From NCBI GenBank assembly GCA_014650015.1, contig BMUD01000017.1, positions 1 to 64,000 on the forward strand: a stretch of 64,000 bases of DNA, in the 5' to 3' direction. Source of the DNA: Streptomyces griseoloalbus (GTDB taxonomy: Bacteria; Actinomycetota; Actinomycetes; Streptomycetales; Streptomycetaceae). This document shows positions 36,250 through 45,261 of the stretch, piece by piece (the stretch's first letter is position 1; every line of letters starts with the position of its first letter). A program made the translations under genes and the position numbers. The notes beneath the pieces were generated by a model. It saw only the letters and a program-made list of their open reading frames with translations, had not been told where the DNA came from and made no database searches.

Positions 36250-37878
36250 TCAGTGGGCGCCGGTTCCGGTGAGGGACCGGACCTCCAGCTCCGCGAACTT
36301 CTTGGCGTCGGGCTCCTCCTTGGACAGGACCGTGCCGAGCCAGCCCATCGCGAAGCCGAACGGGATGGAGATGATGCCCGGGTTCTTCAGCGGGAACCAG
36401 GCGAAGTCGACGTCCGGGAACATCGCCTTGGGGTCGCCGGAGACCACGGGCGAGAACAGCACCAGGCCGACGGCGACGATGAGACCGCCGTAGATCGACC
36501 ACAGGGCGCCCTGGGTGGTGAACCGCTTCCAGAAGAGGCTGTAGAGGATGGTCGGCAGGTTGGCGGACGCGGCGACCGCGAAGGCCAGCGCGACCAGGCC
36601 GGCCACGTTCAGGTCACGGGCGAGGGCGCCGAGCGCGATGGAGACGATGCCGATGAGGACGGTCGCCCAGCGGGCCGCCCTCATCTCCTCCTTCTCCGTG
36701 GCCTTCCCCTTGCGGATGACGTTGGCGTAGATGTCGTGCGCGAAGGAGGACGACGAGGCGAGAGTGAGCCCGGCGACCACGGCGAGGATCGTCGCGAAGG
36801 CGACCGCCGAGATGGTGGCGAGCAGGATCGCGCCCCACGCCGAGTCGACGCCGCCGAGGTGCAGCGCGAGCAGCGGTGCGGCCGTGTTGCCGGACGGGTT
36901 GGACGCGATGATCTCGTCCTGGGAGATGAGCGCCGCGGCACCGAAGCCGAGGGCGATGGTCATCAGGTAGAAGCCGCCGATGATGCCGATCGCCCAGTTC
37001 ACGGACTTACGGGCGGCCTTGGCGTTGGGCACCGTGTAGAAGCGGATCAGGATGTGCGGCAGGCCGGCGGTGCCGAGCACCAGGGCGATGCCGAGGGAGA
37101 GGAAGTCCAGCTTGGTGGTGCCGTCGGCGCCGTACTGCAGGCCGGGTTCCAGGAAGGCGTCGCCCTTGCCGCTGTTCTCGGCGGCGCTGCCCAGCAGGTC
37201 GGAGATGTTGAAGTTGAACTTCAGCAGCACCAGGAAGGTGATCAGGATCGTGCCGCCGATCAGCAGCACGGCCTTGACCATCTGGACCCAGGTGGTGCCC
37301 TTCATGCCGCCGATGGAGACGTACACGATCATCAGGACGCCGACGAGGGCGACGATGAGGATCTTGCCCGCGTCGGACGTGATGCCGAGCAGCAGCGAGA
37401 CGAGGACACCCGCGCCCGCCATCTGGGCCAGCAGGTAGAAGATCGACACGACGATGGTGGAGGTGCCCGCGGCGGTGCGCACCGGGCGCTGGCGCATGCG
37501 GTAGGCGAGGACGTCACCCATCGTGTAGCGGCCGGAGTTCCGCAGCGGCTCGGCCACCAGGAGGAGGGCGACGAGCCAGGCGACCAGGAAGCCGATCGAG
37601 TACAGGAAGCCGTCGTAGCCGAAGAGGGCGATGGCGCCCGCGATGCCGAGGAAGGACGCGGCCGACATGTAGTCGCCGGAGACCGCGAGCCCGTTCTGGA
37701 AGGCGCTGAACTGGCGTCCGCCCGCGTAGAAGTCGGCGGCGTCCTTGGTCTGCCGGCCGGCCCAGATGGTGATGCCGAGGGTCGCGAGGACGAAGAGCGC
37801 GAACAGCGTGATGATGAGCCCGCGGTGTTCGCTGGCCTCGTTCGCGGCGAGGTGGACATGGGTGATCGCGGGGCTCAT
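36250..37878 (-). CDS. cation/acetate symporter, ActP/MctC type (SSS family)
   Basis: A 542-residue sodium:solute symporter with about 13 helices. 'DFYAGGRQFSAFQNGLAVSGDYMSAASFLG' (abridged) and 'GLPHILIRFYTVPNAKAARKS' identify the ActP/MctC branch, which takes up acetate, pyruvate or propionate. Its ATG overlaps the stop of the upstream DUF485 gene by four bases, and DUF485 (YjcH) is the usual partner of ActP. Confidence 0.92.
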   Translation of the reverse strand: MSPAITHVHLAANEASEHRGLIITLFALFVLATLGITIWAGRQTKDAADFYAGGRQFSAFQNGLAVSGDYMSAASFLGIAGAIALFGYDGFLYSIGFLVAWLVALLLVAEPLRNSGRYTMGDVLAYRMRQRPVRTAAGTSTIVVSIFYLLAQMAGAGVLVSLLLGITSDAGKILIVALVGVLMIVYVSIGGMKGTTWVQMVKAVLLIGGTILITFLVLLKFNFNISDLLGSAAENSGKGDAFLEPGLQYGADGTTKLDFLSLGIALVLGTAGLPHILIRFYTVPNAKAARKSVNWAIGIIGGFYLMTIALGFGAAALISQDEIIASNPSGNTAAPLLALHLGGVDSAWGAILLATISAVAFATILAVVAGLTLASSSSFAHDIYANVIRKGKATEKEEMRAARWATVLIGIVSIALGALARDLNVAGLVALAFAVAASANLPTILYSLFWKRFTTQGALWSIYGGLIVAVGLVLFSPVVSGDPKAMFPDVDFAWFPLKNPGIISIPFGFAMGWLGTVLSKEEPDAKKFAELEVRSLTGTGAH

Positions 37879-38231
37879 GCGCCGCCCTCCATACGGGTCT
37901 TGATGGCCTCGGCCTTGGGGTCGAGCTCGGCGGCGGCGTGCCGGGAGTACCACCACGCGATGAGGAACGTGGTGAGGAACTGCAGGACGCCGAAGACGAG
38001 GGCGACGTTGATGTTGCCGAACAGCTTGGTGCCCATGAAGCCGCCCGCGTAGTTGGAGAGCAGCACGTACAGCAGGTACCAGGCGATGAAGGCGACGGTC
38101 AGCGGAAAGGCGAAGGAGCGGTAGGAACGGCGCAGCTCACCGAACTCAGCGCTCTCCTGCACCTCGGTGAACTCCTCGGGTGAGGGGAGTTTGTGTTGCT
38201 CCTTCGAGGGGGGCGGTGCTTCGGCGGCCAC
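37875..38231 (-). CDS. DUF485 (YjcH-like) membrane protein
   Basis: A 118-residue protein with two membrane helices (~40-60 and 74-95) and the DUF485 pattern 'RSYRSFAFPLTVAFIAWYLL' and 'GTKLFGNINVALVFGVLQF'. It is encoded ahead of, and overlapping, the acetate symporter gene and is thought to be an accessory subunit. The GTG at 38231 follows GAGGAG. The 272 bases upstream, shared with the divergent subtilase gene, hold their promoters, but no consensus stands out. Confidence 0.9.
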   Translation of the reverse strand: MAAEAPPPSKEQHKLPSPEEFTEVQESAEFGELRRSYRSFAFPLTVAFIAWYLLYVLLSNYAGGFMGTKLFGNINVALVFGVLQFLTTFLIAWWYSRHAAAELDPKAEAIKTRMEGGA

Positions 38232-38503
38232 GGGGTCTCCTCGCGGTGCGGGTGCGGTTCGGACGGGGACGAAAAGCGAGTGTTCTCGCGCTTCCTGCCC
38301 AAGGGCACGGCGCCACGCGAGGACCGGTTCACCTGTCGGCCCCTTTTTTTTCCCGTAGCCGTTTTCCGAAGACGTTCCCGGCAAAACATTGCTGGCCAGC
38401 GAGAGCGCGGGATAGCTTCACCCTGCACCACCCCGTCATGTACCTGCCCGAGCACCACCCTGTGCCTCGGGCCGGTTTCGTTTCCGGATGATGTGGAGAC
38501 CCC

Positions 38504-40036
38504 ATGGCTCATCTGCGTTCCAGACGCCGGCTCGCCCTTGCCGTGCCCGTCGTGCTGTCCCTGACCGCCTCGCTCGGCTTCCTGCCGGCGGCGGCCTCGG
38601 CGGCCCCGCAGACGGCGTCGGCGGCCGAGCGGGTGGCGGACGCCCCCTCCCTGGCGTACGTCGTCAACACCAAGGCCGACCGCCGCACGATCGCCTCGGT
38701 GAAGAGGGCGATCGCCGCGGCCGGCGGGACCGTCGTGGTCACCTACGACCGGATCGGCGTGATCGTCGTCCACTCGGCGAACCCGGACTTCGGCAAGGAG
38801 ATCCGTGAGGCGCGCGGAGTCGAGTCCGCCGGCGCCACCCGCACCGCGCCGCTGACCGCCGCCGGGACGACCGACGAGGGCGCCGCCGACCACCTGACGG
38901 CCTCCGAGGCCGCCCGGACGAAGGCCGCCTCCGCCGAGACCCCGGGCAGCGAGCCGCTCGAGGCCGACCAGTGGGACCTGCGGGCGATCGGTGCCGACGA
39001 GGCCGCGCGGATCAACCCGGGCAGCCGCGAGGTGACCGTCGCCGTGATCGACACCGGCGTCGACGACACCCACCCCGATCTCGCCCCGAACTTCTCCGCC
39101 TCCCAGTCGGCCAACTGTGTCGGCGGCAAGGCGGACACCAGTGAGGGCGCCTGGCGGCCGTACACGGACGAGGACTACCACGGCACCCATGTGGCCGGTG
39201 AGATAGCCGCGGCCCGCAACGGCATCGGCGTCGCCGGTGTCGCGCCCGGCGTCAAGGTGGCCGGCATCAAGGTCAGCGACCCGGACAACGGTCTGTTCTA
39301 CCCGGAGAACGTCGTCTGCGCCTTCGTGTTCGCCGCCGACCACGGCGTGGAGATCACGAACAACAGCTACTACGTCGACCCGTGGCTGTACAACTGCATG
39401 GACGACCCGGACCAGAAGGCGATCGTCGACGCGGTCAACCGGGCGCAGTTGTACGCGCAGAAGAAGGGCACCCTGCACCTGGCGTCGGCCGGCAACTCCA
39501 ACCACGACCTGGCGTCCGACGCGATCGTCGACGACTCCAGCCCCGACGACTCCACGCCGGTGACGCGGACCATCGACCCGAGCGAGTGCTTCGACGTGCC
39601 GACCCAGCTCCCGGGTGTGGTCACGGTCAGCGCGACGGGCGTGCAGAACCTCAAGTCGTACTACTCCACGTACGGCCACGGCGTCGTCGACATCGCCGCG
39701 CCGGGCGGCGACCGCCGCTACCAGCTGCCGGACACGCCGTCGAAGGACGGGCGCATCCTGTCCACCATGCCGAACGGCGAGTACGCCTTCCTGCAGGGCA
39801 CCTCGATGGCCTCGCCGCACGCCGCCGGTGTCGCCGCGCTGCTGAAGTCCAAGCACCCGCGGGCCACCCCTGCCCAGCTGCAGGCGCTGCTGAAGGCGCA
39901 GGCGGACAACCCGGGCTGCCCGGAATCGTACGACCAGGACGGCGACGGGGTGCAGGACGCGACGTGCGAGGGCGGCAGCCGGGTCAACGGCTTCTACGGC
40001 TTCGGCATCGTCAACGCGCTGCGCGCCGTCAAGTGA
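38504..40036 (+). CDS. secreted subtilisin-like serine protease (S8), copy 1
   Basis: A 510-residue preproprotein: signal peptide ~1-34 ('LALAVPVVLSLTASLGFLPA', ASA cleavage), an inhibitor-like prodomain (~45-120, 'YVVNTKADRRTIASVKRAIA'), then the peptidase S8 domain. Catalytic triad D183 (VAVIDTGVDDTHPDL), H226 (YHGTHVAGEIAA) and S434 (GTSMASPHAAG), with oxyanion Asn in 'ASAGNSNHD'. All are intact, so it should be active outside the cell. A near-identical paralogue follows 62 bases downstream on the same strand. Confidence 0.95.
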   Translation: MAHLRSRRRLALAVPVVLSLTASLGFLPAAASAAPQTASAAERVADAPSLAYVVNTKADRRTIASVKRAIAAAGGTVVVTYDRIGVIVVHSANPDFGKEIREARGVESAGATRTAPLTAAGTTDEGAADHLTASEAARTKAASAETPGSEPLEADQWDLRAIGADEAARINPGSREVTVAVIDTGVDDTHPDLAPNFSASQSANCVGGKADTSEGAWRPYTDEDYHGTHVAGEIAAARNGIGVAGVAPGVKVAGIKVSDPDNGLFYPENVVCAFVFAADHGVEITNNSYYVDPWLYNCMDDPDQKAIVDAVNRAQLYAQKKGTLHLASAGNSNHDLASDAIVDDSSPDDSTPVTRTIDPSECFDVPTQLPGVVTVSATGVQNLKSYYSTYGHGVVDIAAPGGDRRYQLPDTPSKDGRILSTMPNGEYAFLQGTSMASPHAAGVAALLKSKHPRATPAQLQALLKAQADNPGCPESYDQDGDGVQDATCEGGSRVNGFYGFGIVNALRAVK

Positions 40037-40098
40037 GCGCCGCCCTTCCGACAATTTTCCGCCCGTAGGCCCGCAATCGTGAACGAACTGGAGACTTC

Positions 40099-41625
40099 AT
40101 GACAGCGTCTCACCCGCGCCACCGCCGTGCGCTGGTCATCCCGGCCGGGATGGCCATGGCGACGGCGCTCGCGTTCCTGCCCAACACGGCGGCCACCGCC
40201 GCGCCGGCCGACGACCGGCCCGCCGCGGCCGCCGCCGACGCGACGTCGCTCAGCTACGTGGTCAACGTCCGGGGCGGGCACGGCGCGCCGGCCCATGTGA
40301 AGAAGGCGATCGGCGAGGCCGGCGGCACGATCGTGACGTCGTACGACAAGATCGGCGTCATAGTCGTCCACTCGTCGAACCCGGACTTCGCGAAGACCGT
40401 CCGCGCGGTGCGCGGGGTGCAGTCGGCCGGTGCCACCCGCACCGCGCCGCTGCCGTCGGCGGCCACCACGGACATGGGCACCCCGAAGGTGCTCAGCGCC
40501 GCCGAGGTCGCCGGCGCCGAGGCCGCCGAGGGGCAGGACCCGCTCCAGGGGCTGCAGTGGGACCTGCCCGCCATCAAGGCGGACCAGGCGCACGAGAAGT
40601 CGCTGGGCAGTTCCAGGGTGACCGTCGCCGTCATCGACACCGGCGTCGACGACACCCACCCGGACATCGCGCCCAACTTCGACCGGGCCGCGTCGGTCAA
40701 CTGTGTGTCGGGCAAGCCGGACACCAGCGACGGTGCCTGGCGGCCGGGCGCGTCGGAGAGCCCGCACGGCACGCATGTCGCGGGTGAGATCGCCGCCGCC
40801 AAGAACGGTGTCGGCATGACCGGTGTCGCCCCCGGCGTGAAGGTCTCGGGCATCAAGGTGTCCAACCCGGACGGCTTCTTCTACACCGAGGCCGTGGTGT
40901 GCGGCTTCATGTGGGCGGCCGAGCACGGGGTCGACGTCACCAACAACAGCTATTACACCGACCCCTGGTACTTCAACTGCAAGAACGACCCGGACCAGAA
41001 GGCGCTCGTCGAGGCCGTCACCCGGGCCTCGGGGTATGCGGAGCGCAAGGGCGCGGTCAACGTGGCCGCGGCCGGCAACGAGAACTACGACCTCGCGGCC
41101 GACGAGATCACCGACCCGGTCTCCCCCAACGACTCCACGCCGTCGGACCGGGTGATCGACCCGTCCGAGTGCTACGACATCCCGACCCAGCTGCCGGGTG
41201 TCGTGACGGTCGCGGCGACCGGCGCCAAGGGCCTGAAGTCGTCCTTCTCCAACCACGGCCGCGGTGTCATCGACATCGCCGCGCCCGGCGGCGACTCGAC
41301 GGCCTACCAGAAGCCGGAGCCGCCCGCCACCAGCGGCCTGATCCTGGGCACGATGCCCGGCGGCACGTGGGGCTACATGGCGGGTACGTCGATGGCGTCC
41401 CCGCATGTCGCGGGCGTCGCCGCGCTGATCAAGTCGACGCACCCGCACGCCTCCCCGGCGCTGGTGAAGGCCCTGCTGTACGCGCAGGCCGACGCCACCG
41501 CGTGCACGGACCCGTACGACATCGACGGCGACGGCAAGGCCGACGCGGTGTGCGAGGGCCCGAAGAACCGCAACGGCTTCTACGGCTGGGGCATGGCCGA
41601 CGCGCTGGACGCGGTGACGCGGTAG
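40099..41625 (+). CDS. secreted subtilisin-like serine protease (S8), copy 2
   Basis: A 508-residue paralogue of the preceding gene with the same layout: signal peptide ~1-35 (ATAAPADD), prodomain, S8 domain with D180, H223 (PHGTHVAGEIAA) and S431 (GTSMASPHVAG). Shared stretches such as 'VVHSSNPDF' and 'IDPSECYDIPTQLPGVVTV' show a tandem duplication, now well diverged at the termini. Possibly co-transcribed with copy 1, followed by a very strong terminator. Confidence 0.95.
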   Translation: MTASHPRHRRALVIPAGMAMATALAFLPNTAATAAPADDRPAAAAADATSLSYVVNVRGGHGAPAHVKKAIGEAGGTIVTSYDKIGVIVVHSSNPDFAKTVRAVRGVQSAGATRTAPLPSAATTDMGTPKVLSAAEVAGAEAAEGQDPLQGLQWDLPAIKADQAHEKSLGSSRVTVAVIDTGVDDTHPDIAPNFDRAASVNCVSGKPDTSDGAWRPGASESPHGTHVAGEIAAAKNGVGMTGVAPGVKVSGIKVSNPDGFFYTEAVVCGFMWAAEHGVDVTNNSYYTDPWYFNCKNDPDQKALVEAVTRASGYAERKGAVNVAAAGNENYDLAADEITDPVSPNDSTPSDRVIDPSECYDIPTQLPGVVTVAATGAKGLKSSFSNHGRGVIDIAAPGGDSTAYQKPEPPATSGLILGTMPGGTWGYMAGTSMASPHVAGVAALIKSTHPHASPALVKALLYAQADATACTDPYDIDGDGKADAVCEGPKNRNGFYGWGMADALDAVTR

Positions 41626-41643
41626 TCCCGCGGGAGCGGTGAG

Positions 41644-41680
41644 AGCGGAAGGGCCGGGCGCATCGCCCGGCCCTTCCGCT
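41644..41680 (+). terminator. strong terminator after the subtilase pair
   Basis: Perfect 17-bp inverted repeat (41644-41660 with 41664-41680), 3-base loop. No T tract, as is usual in this genome. Confidence 0.85.
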
Positions 41681-41706
41681 GTCCGGCCGCGCGCGGGCGG
41701 CGTTCG

Positions 41707-41746
41707 CGTGTCACCCCGTACTTGCCCGTGTCACCCCGTACTTGCC
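41707..41746. repeat. exact 20-bp tandem duplication upstream of the CopD-like gene
   Basis: CGTGTCACCCCGTACTTGCC occurs twice back to back (41707-41726, 41727-41746), ending about 40 bases before the next start codon. A duplicated operator or a recent slippage event. Confidence 0.8.
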
Positions 41747-41786
41747 CGGTTCTGCGCGGCCTTGTGAAGATCCTGGGGTGACAGTG

Positions 41787-42785
41787 ATGAAACCCAGGTC
41801 CGGGGCGGCCCGTGCGCCCCGGGCCTCACGGACTCCCGGCGCCGGGCGGGTCGCTGCCGTGCTCGTGCTGGTGGCGCTGGCCGCGCTGATACCGCTCCTC
41901 GGCCCGTCCCCCGCGCTGCGCGGCACCGGGGAGGCCGCGGCGCCCGGCACCGGCGGCATAGCCCTGCTGCGCGCGGTGCTGTTCGCCGCGCTGTCCGTGT
42001 CCGTCGGCGAGCTGTTCGTGACACGGCTGGTCCGTTCCGTGCCCGGTGCTCCCCCTGCCGTCCCCCGGAGTTGGTCGGCCGCGGCGAACTCCGCCGGCTT
42101 CCTGGCCGCCCTCGGACTCGCCTCCGTCGTGGCCACCGGCAACCTGGTGCCGGACAGCCTCGCCGACATCGACGTCGGCGGCCTCTACGGCACCCGGGAC
42201 GGCAAACTCGCCCTCCTGGAGGTCAACGCCTTTCTCGCGGCGGCCCTGTGCGCGACGTCCGGCCGACCGGGCACCCAGGTGTGGCCCCTGGCGGCGGTGC
42301 TGGTCGCGGAGGCCCTGCGCGCGCATCCGACGACCGAGTACGGCCCGTTGACCGGCTCCGGGCTGACGCTGGTGCACCTGATCTGCGCGTCGCTCTGGGC
42401 GGGCGGTCTGCTCCAGGTGCTGCGCACGCTGCGACGGTGGCGGGGGGCGGAGGCGGGCGGCGCGCTGCTGGGGTGCTACGCGCGCGTGGCGCTCGTCCTG
42501 CTGGTCGCCATCACCGCGACGGGAGTGTGCAGTTCGCTGCGCCGGATGCCGCCGGAGACGATCCTGGAGCAGCTGACGGACACCGCGTACGGGCGCGTGC
42601 TGCTCGCCAAGGTGGTCCTGATGGCGGGTGTCGCCGCGCTCGCCCTGTGGGCGCGGATCCGGCTGGCCCGCGCGGCCGACCCGCTGACCGCCGGCACACC
42701 CGCGCGGGCGGAGGTGTACGCGCTCGGCGTGGTGGTCGCGGTGTCGGGGCTGCTGACGGCACTGCCGGTGCCGATCCGTTGGTGA
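41787..42785 (+). CDS. CopD-family membrane protein
   Basis: A 332-residue membrane protein with about eight helices. The C-terminal half matches the CopD domain ('LVHLICASLWAGGLLQVLRT', 'ALVLLVAITATGVCSSLRRM', 'TAYGRVLLAKVVLMAGVAAL'), linked with copper import in other bacteria. There is no CopC domain. The start is uncertain: GTGACAGTGATG offers GTG 41778, GTG 41784 or ATG 41787; the ATG has GGGGTG at a suitable distance. Confidence 0.82.
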   Translation: MKPRSGAARAPRASRTPGAGRVAAVLVLVALAALIPLLGPSPALRGTGEAAAPGTGGIALLRAVLFAALSVSVGELFVTRLVRSVPGAPPAVPRSWSAAANSAGFLAALGLASVVATGNLVPDSLADIDVGGLYGTRDGKLALLEVNAFLAAALCATSGRPGTQVWPLAAVLVAEALRAHPTTEYGPLTGSGLTLVHLICASLWAGGLLQVLRTLRRWRGAEAGGALLGCYARVALVLLVAITATGVCSSLRRMPPETILEQLTDTAYGRVLLAKVVLMAGVAALALWARIRLARAADPLTAGTPARAEVYALGVVVAVSGLLTALPVPIRW

Positions 42786-42885
42786 AACGAGCCGGCGGGG
42801 AACCGGTCACGGCATCCGAACGGGCGGGCCGCGTCGGGCACCTGACGGACGGGGCTGTCAGTCGCGGCCCGTATCCTCATGAACC

Positions 42886-43875
42886 ATGCTCGAAGACCTC
42901 ACGACCCAGGCGTCCTCCCCCACCGCGTGGCCGGCCGCGTATCCCCGGGGATACGCGGTCGTTGACGTGGAGACCACGGGGCTGGCCCGGGACGACCGCA
43001 TCATCTCCGCGGCCGTCTACCGGCTGGACGCGCGCGGCGAGGTCGAGGACCACTGGTACACGGTGGTCAATCCGGAGCGGGATCCGGGCCCGGTGTGGAT
43101 CCACGGTCTGACGAGCGACGTGCTGGAGGGGGCGCCCCTCTTCCAGGACATCGCCGCGGAGTTCGCGACCCGGCTGGAGGGCCGGGTGCTCGTCGCGCAC
43201 AACGCCGTCTTCGACTGGCAGATGATCGCCCGGGAGTACGCCCGCGCGCGGAGCGAGGCGCCGGTGAGGCAGCGGTTGTGCACCATCGCCCTCGCCAAGG
43301 AGTTGGGGCTGCCGCTGCCCAACCACAAGCTGGAGTCGCTCGCCGCGCACTTCGGTGTCGTGCAGCAGCGGGCGCACCACGCGCTGGACGACGCGCGCGT
43401 GCTGGCGGAGGCGTTCCGGCCGAGTCTGCGGGCCGCGGCGGCGGGCGGCGTACGGCTGCCGTTGCACGAGTGCCGGCCGCTGACCGAGTGGACGGACCGG
43501 CCCCGCATCGGGCAGCAGGCGGGGTACGGCGGCCACCGGCCGGCCAGTTGGCGTCCCTCCCGCAAGCGGCCCGCGTGCCCCTACCCCAACCCGGGTCGGT
43601 ACGAAGCGGGCAAGCGGCTCAAGCAGGGCATGCGGGTGGCGTTCTCCGGCGACACCTCCGTCGAGCGGGACCTGCTGGAGGACCGCGCGACCGAGGCGGG
43701 CCTGCATGTCGCGACCAGCCTGTCCCGGCTGACCAGTCTCCTCGTCACCAACGACCCCGATTCGGGCACCTCCAAGGTGGTCAAGGCCCGTCAGTACGGC
43801 ACGCCGGTCGTCGACGAGGCCGCGTTCGGCCAGCTGCTCGGGGACGTGGAGCCGGCGGACCGCGCGGACGGGTGA
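42886..43875 (+). CDS. DEDDh 3'-5' exonuclease with C-terminal BRCT domain
   Basis: A 329-residue DnaQ-like exonuclease. ExoI motif 'VVDVETTGLARDDRII', ExoII 'LVAHNAVFDWQMI', ExoIII 'HHALDDARVLAEAF' give the DEDDh active site in residues ~22-185. A linker rich in Arg/Pro follows. Residues ~245-320 ('GMRVAFSGDTSVERDLLEDR', 'LTSLLVTNDPDSGTSKVVKA') form a BRCT-like domain. Exonuclease-BRCT proteins are common in actinobacteria, probably in repair or proofreading. ATG at 42886. Confidence 0.88.
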   Translation: MLEDLTTQASSPTAWPAAYPRGYAVVDVETTGLARDDRIISAAVYRLDARGEVEDHWYTVVNPERDPGPVWIHGLTSDVLEGAPLFQDIAAEFATRLEGRVLVAHNAVFDWQMIAREYARARSEAPVRQRLCTIALAKELGLPLPNHKLESLAAHFGVVQQRAHHALDDARVLAEAFRPSLRAAAAGGVRLPLHECRPLTEWTDRPRIGQQAGYGGHRPASWRPSRKRPACPYPNPGRYEAGKRLKQGMRVAFSGDTSVERDLLEDRATEAGLHVATSLSRLTSLLVTNDPDSGTSKVVKARQYGTPVVDEAAFGQLLGDVEPADRADG

Positions 43876-43938
43876 TTGGCGGGCGACTCGCCCGCCGCCC
43901 GCTCGCCCGTGCCGGGCCGACGGCTCACGCTGTGGCGC

Positions 43939-44172
43939 ATGGCGACATGTGAAGTTTGCGGCAACAGCTACGGAATGACCTTCGAGGTGCACGCGCAGGG
44001 CGTGGTGCACGTCTTCGACTGCTTCTCCTGTGCGATCCACCGCATGGCCCCGATCTGCGAGCACTGCCGGGTGCAGATCATCGGCCAGGGCGTCGAGGCC
44101 GACGGTCACTGGTACTGCGGGGCCCACTGCGCCCGCTCGGAGGGAAGAGTGGGGATCGTCGACCGGGTGTGA
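43939..44172 (+). CDS. small zinc-ribbon protein
   Basis: A 77-residue Cys-rich protein: 'MATCEVCGNSYGMTFEV', 'DCFSCAIHRMAPICEHC' and 'HWYCGAHCARSEGR' give four Cys/His clusters (C-x2-C, C-x2-C-x2-H, C-x2-C, C-x3-C), enough for two zinc sites. I recognise it only as a conserved Streptomyces zinc-ribbon or prokaryotic-metallothionein-like protein. The ATG at 43939 lies 63 bases after the exonuclease gene, in the same direction. Confidence 0.82.
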   Translation: MATCEVCGNSYGMTFEVHAQGVVHVFDCFSCAIHRMAPICEHCRVQIIGQGVEADGHWYCGAHCARSEGRVGIVDRV

Positions 44173-44223
44173 ATGGACGTACCCACCTGAATGCACCCCG
44201 CGAACGGGTTGTACGGTCGTGGG

Positions 44224-45054
44224 GTGCACCGCTTTCTGTTGTCCCGGCAATGGGTGATCATCACCCTGGTCGCCCTGCTTCTCGTCCCGACGATGATCAG
44301 GCTGGGCATCTGGCAGATGGACCGCTACGGGGAGCGCTCGGCCCGCAACCAGCTGGTGACCGACGCGCTGGCCGCCGAGCCGGTGCCCGTGGAGCGGCTG
44401 GCCGCCCCGGGACACGCCGTGACCCGCGACGAGCGGTACCGCACCGTGACCGCGCGGGGTCACTTCGTCACGGACGACGAGGTCGTCGTCCGCCGCCGCA
44501 CCAACGCCGACGACGAGGTGGGCTTCCACGTCCTGACCCCGTTCGTCCTCGACGACGGCAAGGTCCTGCTCGTCAACCGGGGCTGGATCCCGGCGGACGG
44601 ACCGAGCCAGACCGCGTTCCCGGAGGTCCCCGCACCGCCCCGCGGCGAGATCACGATCAAGGGCCGGCTCATGCCCGACGAGACGACCGAGGCGAGCGGC
44701 ATCAAGGACCTCCAGGGTCTGCCGGACCGGCAGATCATGCTGATCAACAGTGAGCGGGAGGCGAAGCGCCTCGGGGCCCGCGTGCTCGGCGGCTACGTGG
44801 CGCAGACGGCGCCCGAGGCGAAGGGCGCCATCCCGGAACGGCTCGGGAGCCCGGGCGAGGAGAACGCGGCGCTGAACTACGCGTACGCCGTCCAGTGGTG
44901 GCTGTTCGCGGCGGCCGTGCCGGTCGGCTGGGTCGTGCTGGTCCGCCGCGAGGCCCGGGAGCGGGCCCGGGCGGCGGCCGAGAAGGCCGCTCCCGAGAAC
45001 CCCGGTGAGACCGGGGAGACCGGCGCCGCGGCGGCGAAGTCGGCCTCGGTGTAA
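44224..45054 (+). CDS. SURF1-family cytochrome c oxidase assembly protein
   Basis: A 276-residue inner-membrane protein with the SURF1 plan: helix 1 (~8-26, 'WVIITLVALLLVPTMIRLG') followed by 'IWQMDRYGERSARN', a large extracytoplasmic domain ('VLLVNRGWIPADG'), and helix 2 (~225-245, 'YAVQWWLFAAAVPVGWVVLV'). SURF1 helps insert haem a into the aa3-type oxidase. GTG at 44224. The C-terminal 30 residues are Ala/Glu-rich and probably disordered. Confidence 0.92.
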   Translation: MHRFLLSRQWVIITLVALLLVPTMIRLGIWQMDRYGERSARNQLVTDALAAEPVPVERLAAPGHAVTRDERYRTVTARGHFVTDDEVVVRRRTNADDEVGFHVLTPFVLDDGKVLLVNRGWIPADGPSQTAFPEVPAPPRGEITIKGRLMPDETTEASGIKDLQGLPDRQIMLINSEREAKRLGARVLGGYVAQTAPEAKGAIPERLGSPGEENAALNYAYAVQWWLFAAAVPVGWVVLVRREARERARAAAEKAAPENPGETGETGAAAAKSASV

Positions 45055-45261
45055 CCGGCCAGGGGACACGCGCCGTAGTGACCGGTGCGTGCCGTGACCT
45101 GCGTTCCTCTCCCGGTGCGGGGTGGTCTGTGCGAGAGTGGCGCACCGGTCGGAGGTGCTGACGCGGCGTTCCGGACGGATGTCCCACCGGTTCGGTGTCA
45201 TCCGGACGGGTGGTCCGCGCGACTCTCCCCCGAGGGCACAGCACACCAAGGACGGTGATTC

